This document shows positions 1 through 8,500 of a stretch of 64,000 bases of DNA, one piece after another (positions within the stretch are counted from its first letter, which is position 1; each line of letters begins with the position of its first letter). The translations under genes were made by a program, and so were the position numbers. The notes under the pieces were generated by a model. That model made no database searches and had not been told where the DNA came from. It saw nothing but the letters and a program-made list of their open reading frames with translations. The DNA comes from an uncultured Eubacteriales bacterium (GTDB lineage: Bacteria > Bacillota > Clostridia > Oscillospirales > Oscillospiraceae). The stretch spans positions 40,864-104,863 of the forward strand of contig UREY01000006.1 in the NCBI GenBank assembly GCA_900546915.1. The letters are read 5' to 3'.

Positions 1-1
1 A

Positions 2-847
2 TTTTACCTGGCAAGCTGCATTCTGAATCTGGCCAATTTTACAAGCTGCTCCGCGCCCCGGGATTTGGTGGAGGCCCTGTCTGCTTACTGGAAGCGGGGA
101 CAACGCCCCTTGCAAGTGGAGGGGATCGACATGCGCACCGTGCATCTTTCTCAGGCGGCGCAAAGCTTTGTCCCCTTATCTCAGCAGGTGATGCGGTTGC
201 CCCTTCCGCAGGAATTCCAGATGAAGCTTCTGGATGTTCTTTTGGACTATGAGGCGCATCTGGGGTGCGTGGCCCGGCTTTTGCAGCCGGTGGTCGATGC
301 GCTGGAGCCTCTGCTGGAGCCTTGGGTGCAGCGGGCTATGCCTTTGGCGGATGCCTGGGAGGCTCTGCTCGTAGACAAGCAGCTGGATGCTCTGGACTCT
401 GTGCATAGTAATTGGGAACCCAAGGGCTACACCAGCATTTACATGGCGCTGCGCTATTTCTTCCCGGAGGGAATGGCGGCGACCTTCTTTTTAAGCGACG
501 GCGCGGCGCATTTGTATATGGGCGTGGCCATGTCTGTGGATATGAGCCACATGGAGGGGGAAGAACAGAAATCGAATGAGCTGAATGAGCAGGAGCTGGC
601 GGCTCTGCGCCTGTTGGCAAATCCCGCCAGAATCAAAATGCTCCGGCTCATGGAGGAATCTCCCAAGAATTTCCAGGAGGTTGCCACAGCACTGGGCATG
701 AACTCCGGCGTTGTCTTTCGCGATATGAACAACATGGTCAATGCGCTTCTCCTGCGAAAGGAGCTGATTTGCGGAAGAAATTATTTTGTGACCAATCGAA
801 GCGTCATCCGCCAGCTGACCGGTAAGCTGACCCGCTGCCTGGATTGA
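2..847 (+). CDS. ArsR-type HTH transcriptional regulator, 5' end outside window
   Basis: The reading frame is open to the first base of the window, so the start codon lies upstream; the TTG at 65 is only an internal codon. About 281 residues are visible. The N-terminal part is mostly helical with no motif I recognise. The last ~85 residues (ELAALRLLANPARIKMLRLM, then a helix-turn-helix and a wing) match the winged helix of ArsR-family repressors, where the phrase 'L.NP.R..ML' is typical. No metal-binding Cys/His cluster is visible. The same layout, a long helical N-domain plus a C-terminal ArsR-type HTH, recurs in the minus-strand gene at 55894-57006, so the two probably belong to one regulator family. 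Target and ligand are unknown. Confidence 0.75.
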   Translation, partial: FYLASCILNLANFTSCSAPRDLVEALSAYWKRGQRPLQVEGIDMRTVHLSQAAQSFVPLSQQVMRLPLPQEFQMKLLDVLLDYEAHLGCVARLLQPVVDALEPLLEPWVQRAMPLADAWEALLVDKQLDALDSVHSNWEPKGYTSIYMALRYFFPEGMAATFFLSDGAAHLYMGVAMSVDMSHMEGEEQKSNELNEQELAALRLLANPARIKMLRLMEESPKNFQEVATALGMNSGVVFRDMNNMVNALLLRKELICGRNYFVTNRSVIRQLTGKLTRCLD

Positions 848-869
848 GAATTCTGCAAGACTACCCTGA

Positions 870-1040
870 AATCTGCGCCAAGCTCCGGTATGCCGCTTTT
901 ATTCTGCCACTGCCGTCAACGGAGACAATCCGGCAGCTCAGGCGATTTTAGAGGCGATGAAGCAGGTGATAGAGGGCATGAAGAGCATGAACCAGAATCC
1001 GGAAATCCGGCAGCAGCTGGAGAGCACCCTGGATGAATGA
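870..1040 (+). pseudogene. Gene remnant (C-terminal fragment)
   Basis: A short open frame follows the stop at 867-869 and ends at TGA 1038-1040. It encodes a helical, Met/Gln-rich tail ending QQLESTLDE. There is no convincing start or ribosome binding site: ATG 957 has AGAGG only two bases upstream. It is followed directly by an intrinsic terminator, as a real gene end would be, so it may be the 3' remnant of a deleted gene. Confidence 0.3.
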
Positions 1041-1046
1041 AAAATA

Positions 1047-1089
1047 CCCCTGAGTCGGCCGAAAAGAGCTGACTCAGGGGAAGTTTTTT
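1047..1089 (+). terminator. Intrinsic terminator, left repeat copy
   Basis: A perfect 10-bp stem (CCCCTGAGTC / GACTCAGGGG) is followed by AAG and a run of six T. An identical copy lies at 4571-4613, where it terminates the XRE regulator gene. Confidence 0.85.
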
Positions 1090-1226
1090 GCAGTCGAAAA
1101 TGATAAACGCGGCTTCCAAATGTCGTCAAAATGAACAAAAGGAGCAATCAGAACATTTTGCAGAGAGAAAGGGGAGAAAAGCCGCAGAAATAAGAAAAAG
1201 CGCCACTTTTACAAGTGGCGCATACC

Positions 1227-1273
1227 TGGTGGACGATAACGGACTCGAACCGCTGACCCTTCGCACGTCAAGC
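1227..1273 (-). pseudogene. tRNA-Val 3'-half remnant (displaced att site)
   Basis: 47 bases identical to the 3' half (T arm, acceptor strand and CCA) of the intact tRNA-Val at 4751-4826. At 1274 the sequence diverges, so no cloverleaf can form. This is the expected scar of tRNA-targeted integration: the element restores the tRNA at its other end. Confidence 0.85.
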
Positions 1274-1317
1274 ATAGAGGTCCGAGGTGGTCTACGTCGG
1301 AGATAGTCTAAAACCGG

Positions 1318-1407
1318 CTGTGGCAACTACCCTCCCCGCGAGCGTGCGCATCGTTGTGCCCATTGGGCAGACACTCGCGCCCACCGCGGGGAGGGTAGTT
1401 GCCACAG
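1318..1407. repeat. Perfect 23-bp inverted repeat with 44-base loop
   Basis: Arms at 1318-1340 and 1385-1407 are exact reverse complements (CTGTGGCAACTACC... and its mirror). The loop has further potential pairing (GCGAGCGT with ACACTCGC). It lies between the att remnant and the 3' end of the integrase gene. It could be a terminator for the int operon (GGTTTT follows on the minus strand) or a recombination or replication site such as oriT or a single-strand origin. The sequence alone does not decide. Confidence 0.9.
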
Positions 1408-1458
1408 CAAGGACCCTGGAGCAATCTACACCTATTTTTTGAACCTCCCTTCGGTCGG

Positions 1459-2373
1459 CTATGATGACGGAGAAGAGAGGGCGGATTTCAGACCGGTCAC
1501 TGCCTGACGCATAGAGAGAAGATCCGGATGGGTATACCGAGCAGTAGTACCGATGTTGGTATGTCCAAGAAGCTGTTGCACGGTGCGGAGGTTGGCACCG
1601 GAAGCAAGGGAGAGTGTAGCAAAGGTATGGCGGCAGCAATGAGGCGAGAGCCTACGCACATCCGGCTCAGCCTCCCGCAGCTGGTGGAAGAAGCGGTCAT
1701 AGTCCCGGGAGAAATTCCGAGGATTCATCAGAGTACCGGACTTGGTACCGAAGACATAGACGCCGGTTTTGGGCAGAGCATGGAGCCGATAGGAGAGTTC
1801 AGGAAGCAACGGTATGACGCGGAGACTTGCAGAAGTCTTTGCTACATGCTCCTGAACACGAGGTTGATTTTGGTCCATATACACAGCGCGATTCACAGTG
1901 AGCGTATCATCGGTCAAGTCGGTCCATTTCAGACCCAGCAGTTCGCCACGCCGCAGGCCGGTCAGCAACAAGGTCAAGACAGCTGTGGCAATTCTTACAT
2001 TGGAGCAATCCAAGGCGAAGCTGATGATACACTTGACTTCTTCCAGGGTAAAAGCCTCTCTGGGACGTTCAGCAACGCGAGGAATCCGCAAATGCTTAGA
2101 AGGATTTTTCCAACACAGATCATTATCCAGAGCGTCACAGAATAGCGAATGAATCAGAACCCGCATCTTGTCCATGTAGGACTTGGAAGAAGTCCGAGCA
2201 AATTCATTCAAGAAAGCTTGCAAGTGCATGGGGAGAATGTCCGTCAAGTCCATTTGCTTTAAGCTGTCCGGGATATGTCGGCAGAGAATTTCCAACTGAT
2301 GGTAGGAGGTGTCCTTGATGGTTCCCAGCTTGTAAGACTGGAGCCACAGAGGAAGCCATTGCCCCAGTGTCAT
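1459..2373 (-). CDS. Tyrosine-type site-specific integrase of the tRNA-Val element
   Basis: 304 residues, a normal length for a phage/ICE-type integrase. The N-terminal half is a SAM-like core-binding region (~1-100). The catalytic domain carries all expected boxes: [11 protein letters not shown] (first Arg), HCCRHTFAT (His and second Arg) and [15 protein letters not shown] (His and nucleophilic Tyr). The ATG overlaps the stop of the upstream initiator gene (ATGA), and AAAGGAGG lies upstream, so the two are translationally coupled. It should catalyse integration and excision at the tRNA-Val att sites. No separate excisionase gene is obvious. Confidence 0.95.
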   Translation of the reverse strand: MTLGQWLPLWLQSYKLGTIKDTSYHQLEILCRHIPDSLKQMDLTDILPMHLQAFLNEFARTSSKSYMDKMRVLIHSLFCDALDNDLCWKNPSKHLRIPRVAERPREAFTLEEVKCIISFALDCSNVRIATAVLTLLLTGLRRGELLGLKWTDLTDDTLTVNRAVYMDQNQPRVQEHVAKTSASLRVIPLLPELSYRLHALPKTGVYVFGTKSGTLMNPRNFSRDYDRFFHQLREAEPDVRRLSPHCCRHTFATLSLASGANLRTVQQLLGHTNIGTTARYTHPDLLSMRQAVTGLKSALSSPSS

Positions 2374-3299
2374 ACAGAACGCCTCCTTTGTGTGTACGAG
2401 CCGATATACTCAGCCAGAGAGGAGAAAATGAAACGCTCAACAGCCGGCCAATTATCCGGAGCCAATGAGGAATTGCTGACGTGCTCCAGCATGGACAGGT
2501 ATTTACGCCTTGACTTTCTATCCACGGAAGAGGTCATGAGTTCGATCAACTCCGGATAGAGCAGGCAGGCTTTTACAGGGAATGGGAGAGAGTCAAAACC
2601 CAGGTCAAGCTGCAAAGAGCGGAAACAGTACATTTGCGGGAAGAGCTTTGAAAAGTCACCGGCAAATCCACCGTCTACCGTAATTTCACAACGAGTCACA
2701 TCGCAGGTAAGAGAGGACTCTTTGGTTTTATCATAGAGCTTGAGAGAACCGTGGGACTGCCTGGCGCCTTGATATTCGGTAACAGAACCATCTTCCCGAA
2801 AAAGCCGGTAGCTCCGACGCTGGTCCCGAATCAGGATGATGGAATCCCGCTTGCAGGGGAAATCGAAGGCAATGTCGAAGCGAATCAGTTCCACCTTCCA
2901 AGCAGAACCTCTCAAACGAGCAACCACTTGTTGGGAGATCTCCAGAGGAACTTTGTTGGGATTATAATCGAAGACGGCTTCCGGTGCGATTTGCTTACAG
3001 GAGCTGTCAAAGCAGTAACGGCCGAATAGTACGGCGCAAGACCAATCAACACCGGAGAGTGTGCAAGTCCTACAGTAGGAACCAATCTTGAAGTAGTCCT
3101 TGTATGACCATTGGACATCGCATCCTTGAAAGAACATGTTGTCGATATGGCAAGAAAGCTGGTCAATGGAGGCTACAGAACACCGCTTCTCATAGCTGTA
3201 GTTCTGGTACTTGTATGTAAACTTGAGACGGATGCTGTCCACCGAAATGCGGCAGGAGGGCATATCTAAATACCGTCCGTATGGGATACCTTCATACAC
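2370..3299 (-). CDS. Replication initiator / relaxase-like protein (Rep_trans type)
   Basis: I chose GTG at 3299 because GGAGG lies eight bases before it; the frame is open further upstream to 3344 but without a ribosome binding site. The product is 309 residues. Motifs [19 protein letters not shown] and RCEIT occur in the order and spacing typical of rolling-circle initiators of the Rep_trans/MobT group, where they build the nicking domain. It would nick the element's origin for replication or mobilisation. The neighbouring hairpin-rich region 3300-3712 is a candidate target. The assignment rests on motif recognition, so family membership is likely but the exact role (Rep or relaxase) is open. 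Confidence 0.7.
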   Translation of the reverse strand: MYEGIPYGRYLDMPSCRISVDSIRLKFTYKYQNYSYEKRCSVASIDQLSCHIDNMFFQGCDVQWSYKDYFKIGSYCRTCTLSGVDWSCAVLFGRYCFDSSCKQIAPEAVFDYNPNKVPLEISQQVVARLRGSAWKVELIRFDIAFDFPCKRDSIILIRDQRRSYRLFREDGSVTEYQGARQSHGSLKLYDKTKESSLTCDVTRCEITVDGGFAGDFSKLFPQMYCFRSLQLDLGFDSLPFPVKACLLYPELIELMTSSVDRKSRRKYLSMLEHVSNSSLAPDNWPAVERFIFSSLAEYIGSYTQRRRSV

Positions 3300-3712
3300 A
3301 GAACTCACCTCCAGGAGAACGGAAGCTCTACAGAGCAAGTGCAAGTGGGGAAAATTCCCCGTTCAGGCCCCTGTTAGAATAGGGGGCCGAGGGCGTTTTT
3401 GTAATAATTCTGTAACCTTTCCAGGGAAGTCATGGGGGCGCGCTGCTAAAGCAACGCGCGCCCCCATCCTGAGTGATTCGATGCGGATGGGGAGCCCCAG
3501 CAACCAACCGACCCTGCAGCAAATCGGAAGTGCCGAGACGGCATACAAGGCGAGCCGGTGAGACCCACCCGGTACCGACAGCCGACGGGAAGCCGGAAGC
3601 GCCGGAAGGAGTGCCTACAAAGGCCTACAGCGGTTCAAGACGGCGCGGACCGTTCCAAGAGGTGCACAGCACACCAAGAGTTGCGGTAACATGCCTGCGG
3701 GCATAGGCTGTT
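3300..3712. other. Structured non-coding region of the element (candidate origin or RNA)
   Basis: About 410 bp without a convincing gene. It holds several strong hairpins: 3366-3388 (GGCCCC / GGGGCC, then a T run), 3432-3467 (12-bp GC stem ATGGGGGCGCGC with its complement, plus inner TGC/GCA pairing), 3531-3543 (TGCCG-AGA-CGGCA) and 3691-3704 (ATGCC-TGCG-GGCAT). It is much more GC-rich than the flanking element genes. It may be the replication or transfer origin of the initiator gene, or a structured RNA. Short ORFs here have no ribosome binding sites and proline/arginine-rich nonsense composition. Confidence 0.5.
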
Positions 3713-3928
3713 CTACTGAGACCGCCCGGAAGGAAGGGGAGGCTCCCGGAAGTCAATGGTTAAAATCTCAGGAAGCTGACCCCAAGCAGAAGAAAGCAGC
3801 TGATGGTATGTAAACCACAATTCAGAGCAACGGTCAATGCAGACATCTTCAGCGGCAGACAGCAGCAAAGCAAAGTCATACAGGCACTCAGAATCGGTCT
3901 GACCAATGTGCAAAAGACGCTCCTCCAT
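3713..3928 (-). CDS. Small hypothetical protein of the element
   Basis: 71 residues, acidic, with no recognised domain. The start is supported by GGAGGTGAG directly upstream of ATG 3928, the same signal seen at the initiator gene. It reads in the same direction as the initiator and integrase but is separated from them by the structured region. A role in control of replication or excision would fit its place but nothing in the sequence shows it. Confidence 0.6.
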   Translation of the reverse strand: MEERLLHIGQTDSECLYDFALLLSAAEDVCIDRCSELWFTYHQLLSSAWGQLPEILTIDFREPPLPSGRSQ

Positions 3929-4146
3929 AAACTCACCTCCTCATCTGTAATGTATTTCTTGATTTTTTGTAATGCGTAGCCTTATTTTACTACGGCTAAA
4001 CACGAAATTCAAGTTTGCCTTACCAAAAAATAAGAGTTTCTCTAATTTGCACAAATATAGAACATGAAAACTAGGAATTTTGTCAAAGAAAGCTTGATTT
4101 ATAAGGCAACACATGATAACATAGGCCCAAAAAGGAGGGGAATGCA

Positions 4147-4566
4147 ATGCAAAACCTACCCCACAACTTTGCCTCGACAATACACCCCTATTTCGAAGAG
4201 CCATATTCAGCAGAAAAAAGAAAACAACTCTTAGGGAAGAGACTGCTTGAATTAAGAAAAAACTACCATCTTACGCAGAAGGAAGTAAGCGATATCATCG
4301 GCATAACTGCACAGACGTACAGCGGTTATGAAAAAGGGAAATTCGAACCATCGGTTGAAACGCTTATACGTCTGTCATATCTATACAATACGAGTATGGA
4401 CTATCTGACAACGAAGTACGATAACCCCAACGTACCGGAAAGCGAAATTGAAGAAATGGTAAAAACCTATGACCCTGAAAATGTTAGGAATATAGAGGAG
4501 CGGCTAGCTTTAATGGACGCTGAAATTAAAGAACTGAGACGCCGGATACAAGAACACAAGAAATAA
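4147..4566 (+). CDS. XRE-family HTH regulator of the element
   Basis: 139 residues. Residues ~28-85 form a Cro/C1-type helix-turn-helix (LGKRLLELRKNYHLTQKEVS, then TAQTYSGYEKGKFEPS). A charged helical tail of ~45 residues (ERLALMDAEIKELRRRIQ) probably makes a coiled-coil dimer. AAGGAGGGG precedes the ATG. It is transcribed divergently from the small ORF and the initiator/integrase genes, the usual position of an element repressor. The 218-bp AT-rich gap 3929-4146 between them probably holds both promoters and the operator, but I see no consensus pair there. It ends in the terminator at 4571. Confidence 0.88.
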   Translation: MQNLPHNFASTIHPYFEEPYSAEKRKQLLGKRLLELRKNYHLTQKEVSDIIGITAQTYSGYEKGKFEPSVETLIRLSYLYNTSMDYLTTKYDNPNVPESEIEEMVKTYDPENVRNIEERLALMDAEIKELRRRIQEHKK

Positions 4567-4570
4567 AATA

Positions 4571-4613
4571 CCCCTGAGTCGGCCGAAAAGAGCTGACTCA
4601 GGGGAAGTTTTTT
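4571..4613 (+). terminator. Intrinsic terminator after XRE gene (right repeat copy)
   Basis: Same 10-bp stem and T run as at 1047-1089, five bases after the XRE stop codon. Confidence 0.88.
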
Positions 4614-4718
4614 GCAGTCGAAAATGATAAACGCGGCTTCCAAATGTCGTCAAAATGAACAAAAGGAGCAATCAGAACATTTTGCAGAGAGAAAGGGGAG
4701 AAAAGCCGCAGAAATAAG

Positions 4719-4745
4719 AAAAAGCGCCACTTTTACAAGTGGCGC
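4719..4745 (-). terminator. tRNA-Val terminator
   Basis: Reading on the minus strand, GCGCCACTT pairs with AAGTGGCGC and is followed by five T. It lies just past the tRNA 3' end. The same hairpin is present in the left repeat at 1195-1221. Confidence 0.85.
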
Positions 4746-4750
4746 ATACC

Positions 4751-4826
4751 TGGTGGACGATAACGGACTCGAACCGCTGACCCTTCGCACGTCAAGCGAA
4801 TGCTCTACCAGCTGAGCTAATCGTCC
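4751..4826 (-). tRNA. tRNA-Val (anticodon GAC), CCA encoded
   Basis: Full cloverleaf on the minus strand: acceptor GGACGAT/ATCGTCC, D arm AGCTCAGCTGGTAGAGC, anticodon loop TTGACGT (GAC), T loop TTCGAAC, discriminator A and encoded CCA. It is the target of the integrative element to its left, which supplied the 3' half. Confidence 0.96.
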
Positions 4827-4840
4827 AGAGCACGTTGCCT

Positions 4841-4869
4841 ATTATAGCGCCCGCGGCGTAATTTGTCAA
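4841..4869 (-). promoter_or_regulatory. tRNA-Val promoter
   Basis: Perfect consensus on the minus strand: TTGACA, 17-base spacer, TATAAT, just upstream of the tRNA. Confidence 0.92.
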
Positions 4870-5138
4870 GAGGGGAGGATGCTTTTTTCCCAACAATATG
4901 GAGCGGCAATTTGTGATACGCGGCGGCTTCCGTAGAAGCAAGCGGTGAGATCGTGGTACGCATATTTCTCTCAATTTTAGTTTTTCCCACGATTCCAATT
5001 CTGTTTTCCCAGAATTGCTGTGATCATGCGACCGATCCGATTTCTCGATCGGACATTTCCTATTCTTATCACCGGCGGGCGCCACCGGCTTTTGTCTTTT
5101 TCATTTATATGTTTGCCGTTTCCGGACTGCTTTTCCGG

Positions 5139-5167
5139 TTGACTTTTCCTATTCCGGGGGATATAAT
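5139..5167 (+). promoter_or_regulatory. Promoter of first cobalamin riboswitch transcript
   Basis: TTGACT, 17-base spacer, TATAAT, about 20 bases before the riboswitch. The 270 bp before it (4870-5138) show nothing else I can identify. Confidence 0.88.
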
Positions 5168-5187
5168 GACAGAAAAGAAAAGTGAAT

Positions 5188-5368
5188 CGGTTTCAGTGCT
5201 GCCTGGATTCCTTCGGGGCCAGGTGGAGAATAGAGAACCGGGTGCAAATCCCGGGCGGTACCGCCACTGTAAACGCGGAGGCTGCATACGTGACGAAAGT
5301 CGGTCATTGGGGAACTCCCTGAGAAGGCTGTATGTGCGCTGTGGATGCGTGAGTCAGGAGAACTGCTG
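5188..5368 (+). promoter_or_regulatory. Cobalamin riboswitch (first)
   Basis: Contains the hallmarks of the B12 element: GGGTGCAAATCCCGGGCGG, GCCACTGT, GACGAAAGTCGG and the 3' closing box GTCAGGAGAACTGC. It sits between a consensus promoter and an intrinsic terminator, upstream of the 3039-residue surface protein. Adenosyl- or methylcobalamin should lower expression by favouring the terminator at 5434-5474. The aptamer is near-identical in its core to the second one at 15130. Confidence 0.95.
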
Positions 5369-5433
5369 AAGCTTTCTTTCCCGTCAGGCCTTTGCGCGTA
5401 CAAGGTTTGGCGCGATTTGTATGTGGAAAAGCG

Positions 5434-5474
5434 GCCACGACAATGGGACTTTGGTTCGATTGTCGTGGCTTTTT
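5434..5474 (+). terminator. Riboswitch expression-platform terminator
   Basis: 11-bp stem GCCACGACAAT / ATTGTCGTGGC with a 14-base loop, then five T. It lies between the aptamer and the start codon, as expected for B12-dependent attenuation. Confidence 0.9.
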
Positions 5475-5559
5475 GCATGTACAGTCTGTGACTCGAAAGA
5501 TCTTCCCTGGCAGAACTTGCCGCATTTGCTTTTCTAAAAAATTTTTGGAGGAACGAGTC

Positions 5560-8500
5560 ATGCAAAAGAGAATCGTCAGTATGCTTTTGGTTCTGGTCAT
5601 GGTCCTGGGCATACTACCCGCCCCAGCTTATGCGGTGGGCGGAGAATCTCACATTTCGGTTCTGGATTCTGCTCCGGCTGCCGCAGAGGTGCCCGCCGGA
5701 GAAATCTATGAACTGGATTTGTCTACCGTCTTTTCCGACGGAGAGGGACACTCCCTAACCTACGCCTTCAGCGGCGGCGATTTCGGGGAACACACGAAAA
5801 TTACGGACGGTAGGCTGTATTTCTCCGTCAGCGAACCGGGCGATTACACGCTGGTCGTTACGGCTACCTGCACGGCAGGCTCCACCGCCAGTCACACCGT
5901 GGCAGTTACCGTGACGGAGGCGGATTCCGGTAGCTCTGCGCAGTATGACTATGATGAGACGCCTGCCGCCTCTGTGACCGTCTACGTCACCATCTCCAAC
6001 GATGGAAAGCCCCTTCTGAGTAACGGCGGCGGGAGTGTTGTAATGGCCAATTTGGAGGTTACGGTACCCTATTTCGACCTGGGCCTTTACGGTTTGGATG
6101 CTTATTACCGTTACCACACGGAAAACGGACAGGGCGCTTATGTAGACAACGTGATTGTAGCCCGTCCCACCGCACTGCACCTGTACATCTATCTTTTGGA
6201 GCGGTATTACATGGGACTGGACGAGTCCGAGTGCTGCCGGGGTACTTCCGGCGTTCTGAATTATTCTGAGAATACTGCTGTTCGTTACTTTGACGGCACG
6301 CTGGCGTATAATAGCGGGTCGCTGAAGGCGGCAGACTTTTCAGGCAGTCCCACCAGCTTTTTTATGAATAATTTCTGGGGGCACGACCTGAACCTGAAGT
6401 ATTACCGCAATCACATGTATCCCCTGATGAGCCCGGGCTGGGGCTCTACTGCGGACTACATTCTGCTGTCCGACGGGGACGCCATCGACATCGGCCTGTT
6501 CACCGATTGGGGCTTCTATCTGGAGGGCGAGTTCTGCTGCTTTGACCGCGATGTCTACACCGGGGAGCCGGGGGATACCCTAGCGGTCGGGCTCCGGCGC
6601 TGGAACGCGGAGAGCAGTGAGCTGGAGGCCTATGCCGGTCTGGATGTGGCGCTGTACAACTCCAAGTGGGAAAAAGTCCAGGATTTGGCAGATGGTGAAA
6701 CCAATACCGGCGCGGACATCCGCATTACCCTGCCCCAGACGCCCGGCGTTTATTACCTCCTGGGCATGGATGTCAATGCAGGCACAGCGGACGCGGTGAA
6801 CGCTCCGGCTGCGGCTCGAATTGAAGTGGCCGGTGAGGCGGCTCCGGAGGAAGGCTATCTGTCGCAATTGGCTCTGTCCCAGCTGCGGCAGGTGAACGTC
6901 AACGGCACGGCAAAGGAATTTCCCATGGACCCTGCCTTTGCCGCTTCGGAGCATACATACACGGTATGGGTACCGGACAACCAAACCGGTACCTATGCCT
7001 GGGCCACCCTGTCGGAGGCCGCTCCGGAGGGCTCCGAAATCACGGCCAAGTGGAATCATACCAGCGGCGCAGCCAAGACGGCGGCGATTACCTCCGGCTC
7101 GTCTTACGGGCAATTTCTCAGCGGCCTGCTTTCCGCCGGTGAGACCGGCGGCGACGTGACCCTGGAGGTGGGGGCCGGGGAGGACCTCCAGTCCTACCTG
7201 CTTCATATTCTGCGCACGCCCACCCTGTCTGACCTGTCTTTGAAGGATGAGAACGGCGATGCGGTCCGGCTGAACGAGACCTTTGGGGCGGAGACGACGG
7301 CTTACACAGCCAGTACCACGGCCGATGAGCTGACGGCCTTGGCCGAGCCCTATGAACCGGGGTACACAGTGACCTACAATGGAAGCGAAAGCGGCGTGAT
7401 TCCCCTTTCCGACGGGGAAAATACCGTCGTCATTGTAGTAAAAAACACGGCTGGCTACGAAAAGAGCTATACCTTGACGGTCAACAAGGTTGCTTCTATT
7501 TCCGTCACGTTTTCGGTGACGCCGGCGGACGCCACGGTGAATCTTCAGGACAGCTTCGGCGACCGGATTTGGCCGGTGAATGGGGCCTATTCCCTGTTGG
7601 CCGGCGCCGATTACAGCTACACCGTCACCAAAAACGGCTATATCGGCCAGAAGAACAGCTTCCAGCTGACCCAGTCCGGCGTTGTGGAAATTGCGCTGGA
7701 GCAGGCGCCTGCCAACGAGTCCATAGATGAGACCATCTATGCCCAGTGGGGCAGCTTCCGGGGAGAAAACAACCTGGGCATTACGGAGGCGAGAACTCCC
7801 TATGACCCGGAGGAGGCGGAGCTGCTGTGGGCTGCGCGGTACGGCTCCGGCTGGTCCTCCGCGCCCGGTTCCCCCATCCTGGTGGACGGGGATATTGTGA
7901 CGTACATCGGCAGCACCATCAAGCGGCTGGACCGGAACACCGGCGAGATTGTCGCGGAGGGAACCATGGCAGGTTCCTCCAGCTTCTCCATCGTTCCGGC
8001 CACCTATGCTGCGGGAATGATTTTTGTGGGCCTGTCCAACGGAAGAATCCAGGCCTTCAACGCGGAGACCCTGGAGTCCCTGTGGCTTTATACCGATCCT
8101 CTGGGCGGTCAGCCCAACTGTCCCATTACCTATCAGGACGGATATATCTATGCGGGCTTCTGGAATAACGAAACCAGGGACGCCAACTTTGTCTGCCTGT
8201 CCGTGACGGACGAGGACCCCACCGCAACGGAGGAAAGCAAAATCTCCACCTGGAGCTACACCAGAGCCGGCGGCTTCTACTGGGCCGGCGCCTACGCCAC
8301 AGAGCAGTTTGTTCTGGTGGGGACGGATGACGGCCAGAGCGGCTACAGCTCCGAGTCCGCCAGCTTATTGGTTTTCGACCGGCTGACCGGCGCGCTGCTG
8401 GACTCCCAGGACGGCATCCGGGGAGATATCCGGTCCAATGTCTCCTATGATCCCGATTCCGACCGGGTGTTTTTCACGTCCAAGGGCGGCGTTCTGTGCA

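Larger units (their letters stand above)
1041..1273. repeat. Left 233-bp direct repeat flanking the integrative element (att side)
   Basis: Base-by-base comparison shows this segment is identical to 4565-4797 (offset 3524). It contains the terminator, a spacer, the terminator of tRNA-Val and the 3' half of tRNA-Val. Identity stops in the tRNA anticodon region, a common crossover site for tyrosine integrases. Such a long duplication is unusual for a simple att repeat. Confidence 0.93.
1041..4797. mobile_element. Small integrative element in tRNA-Val(GAC)
   Basis: The unit is 3524 bp plus the second repeat. It contains a tyrosine integrase and a Rep_trans-like initiator, translationally coupled on the minus strand, a 71-residue ORF, and a divergent XRE regulator. 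It is bounded by 233-bp perfect repeats that contain tRNA-Val sequence. Its coding DNA is visibly more AT-rich than the chromosome around it. There are no conjugation genes, so if mobile it would have to be mobilised in trans. The perfect repeats suggest recent insertion or ongoing excision. Confidence 0.85.
4565..4797. repeat. Right 233-bp direct repeat of the element
   Basis: Identical to 1041-1273. It includes 47 bases of the intact tRNA-Val gene, so the element end reconstitutes a functional tRNA. Confidence 0.93.

Noticed and set aside
3473..3706. 77-residue plus-strand ORF in the integrative element
   Set aside because: No ribosome binding site, Pro/Arg-rich composition, overlaps several hairpins; better seen as non-coding.
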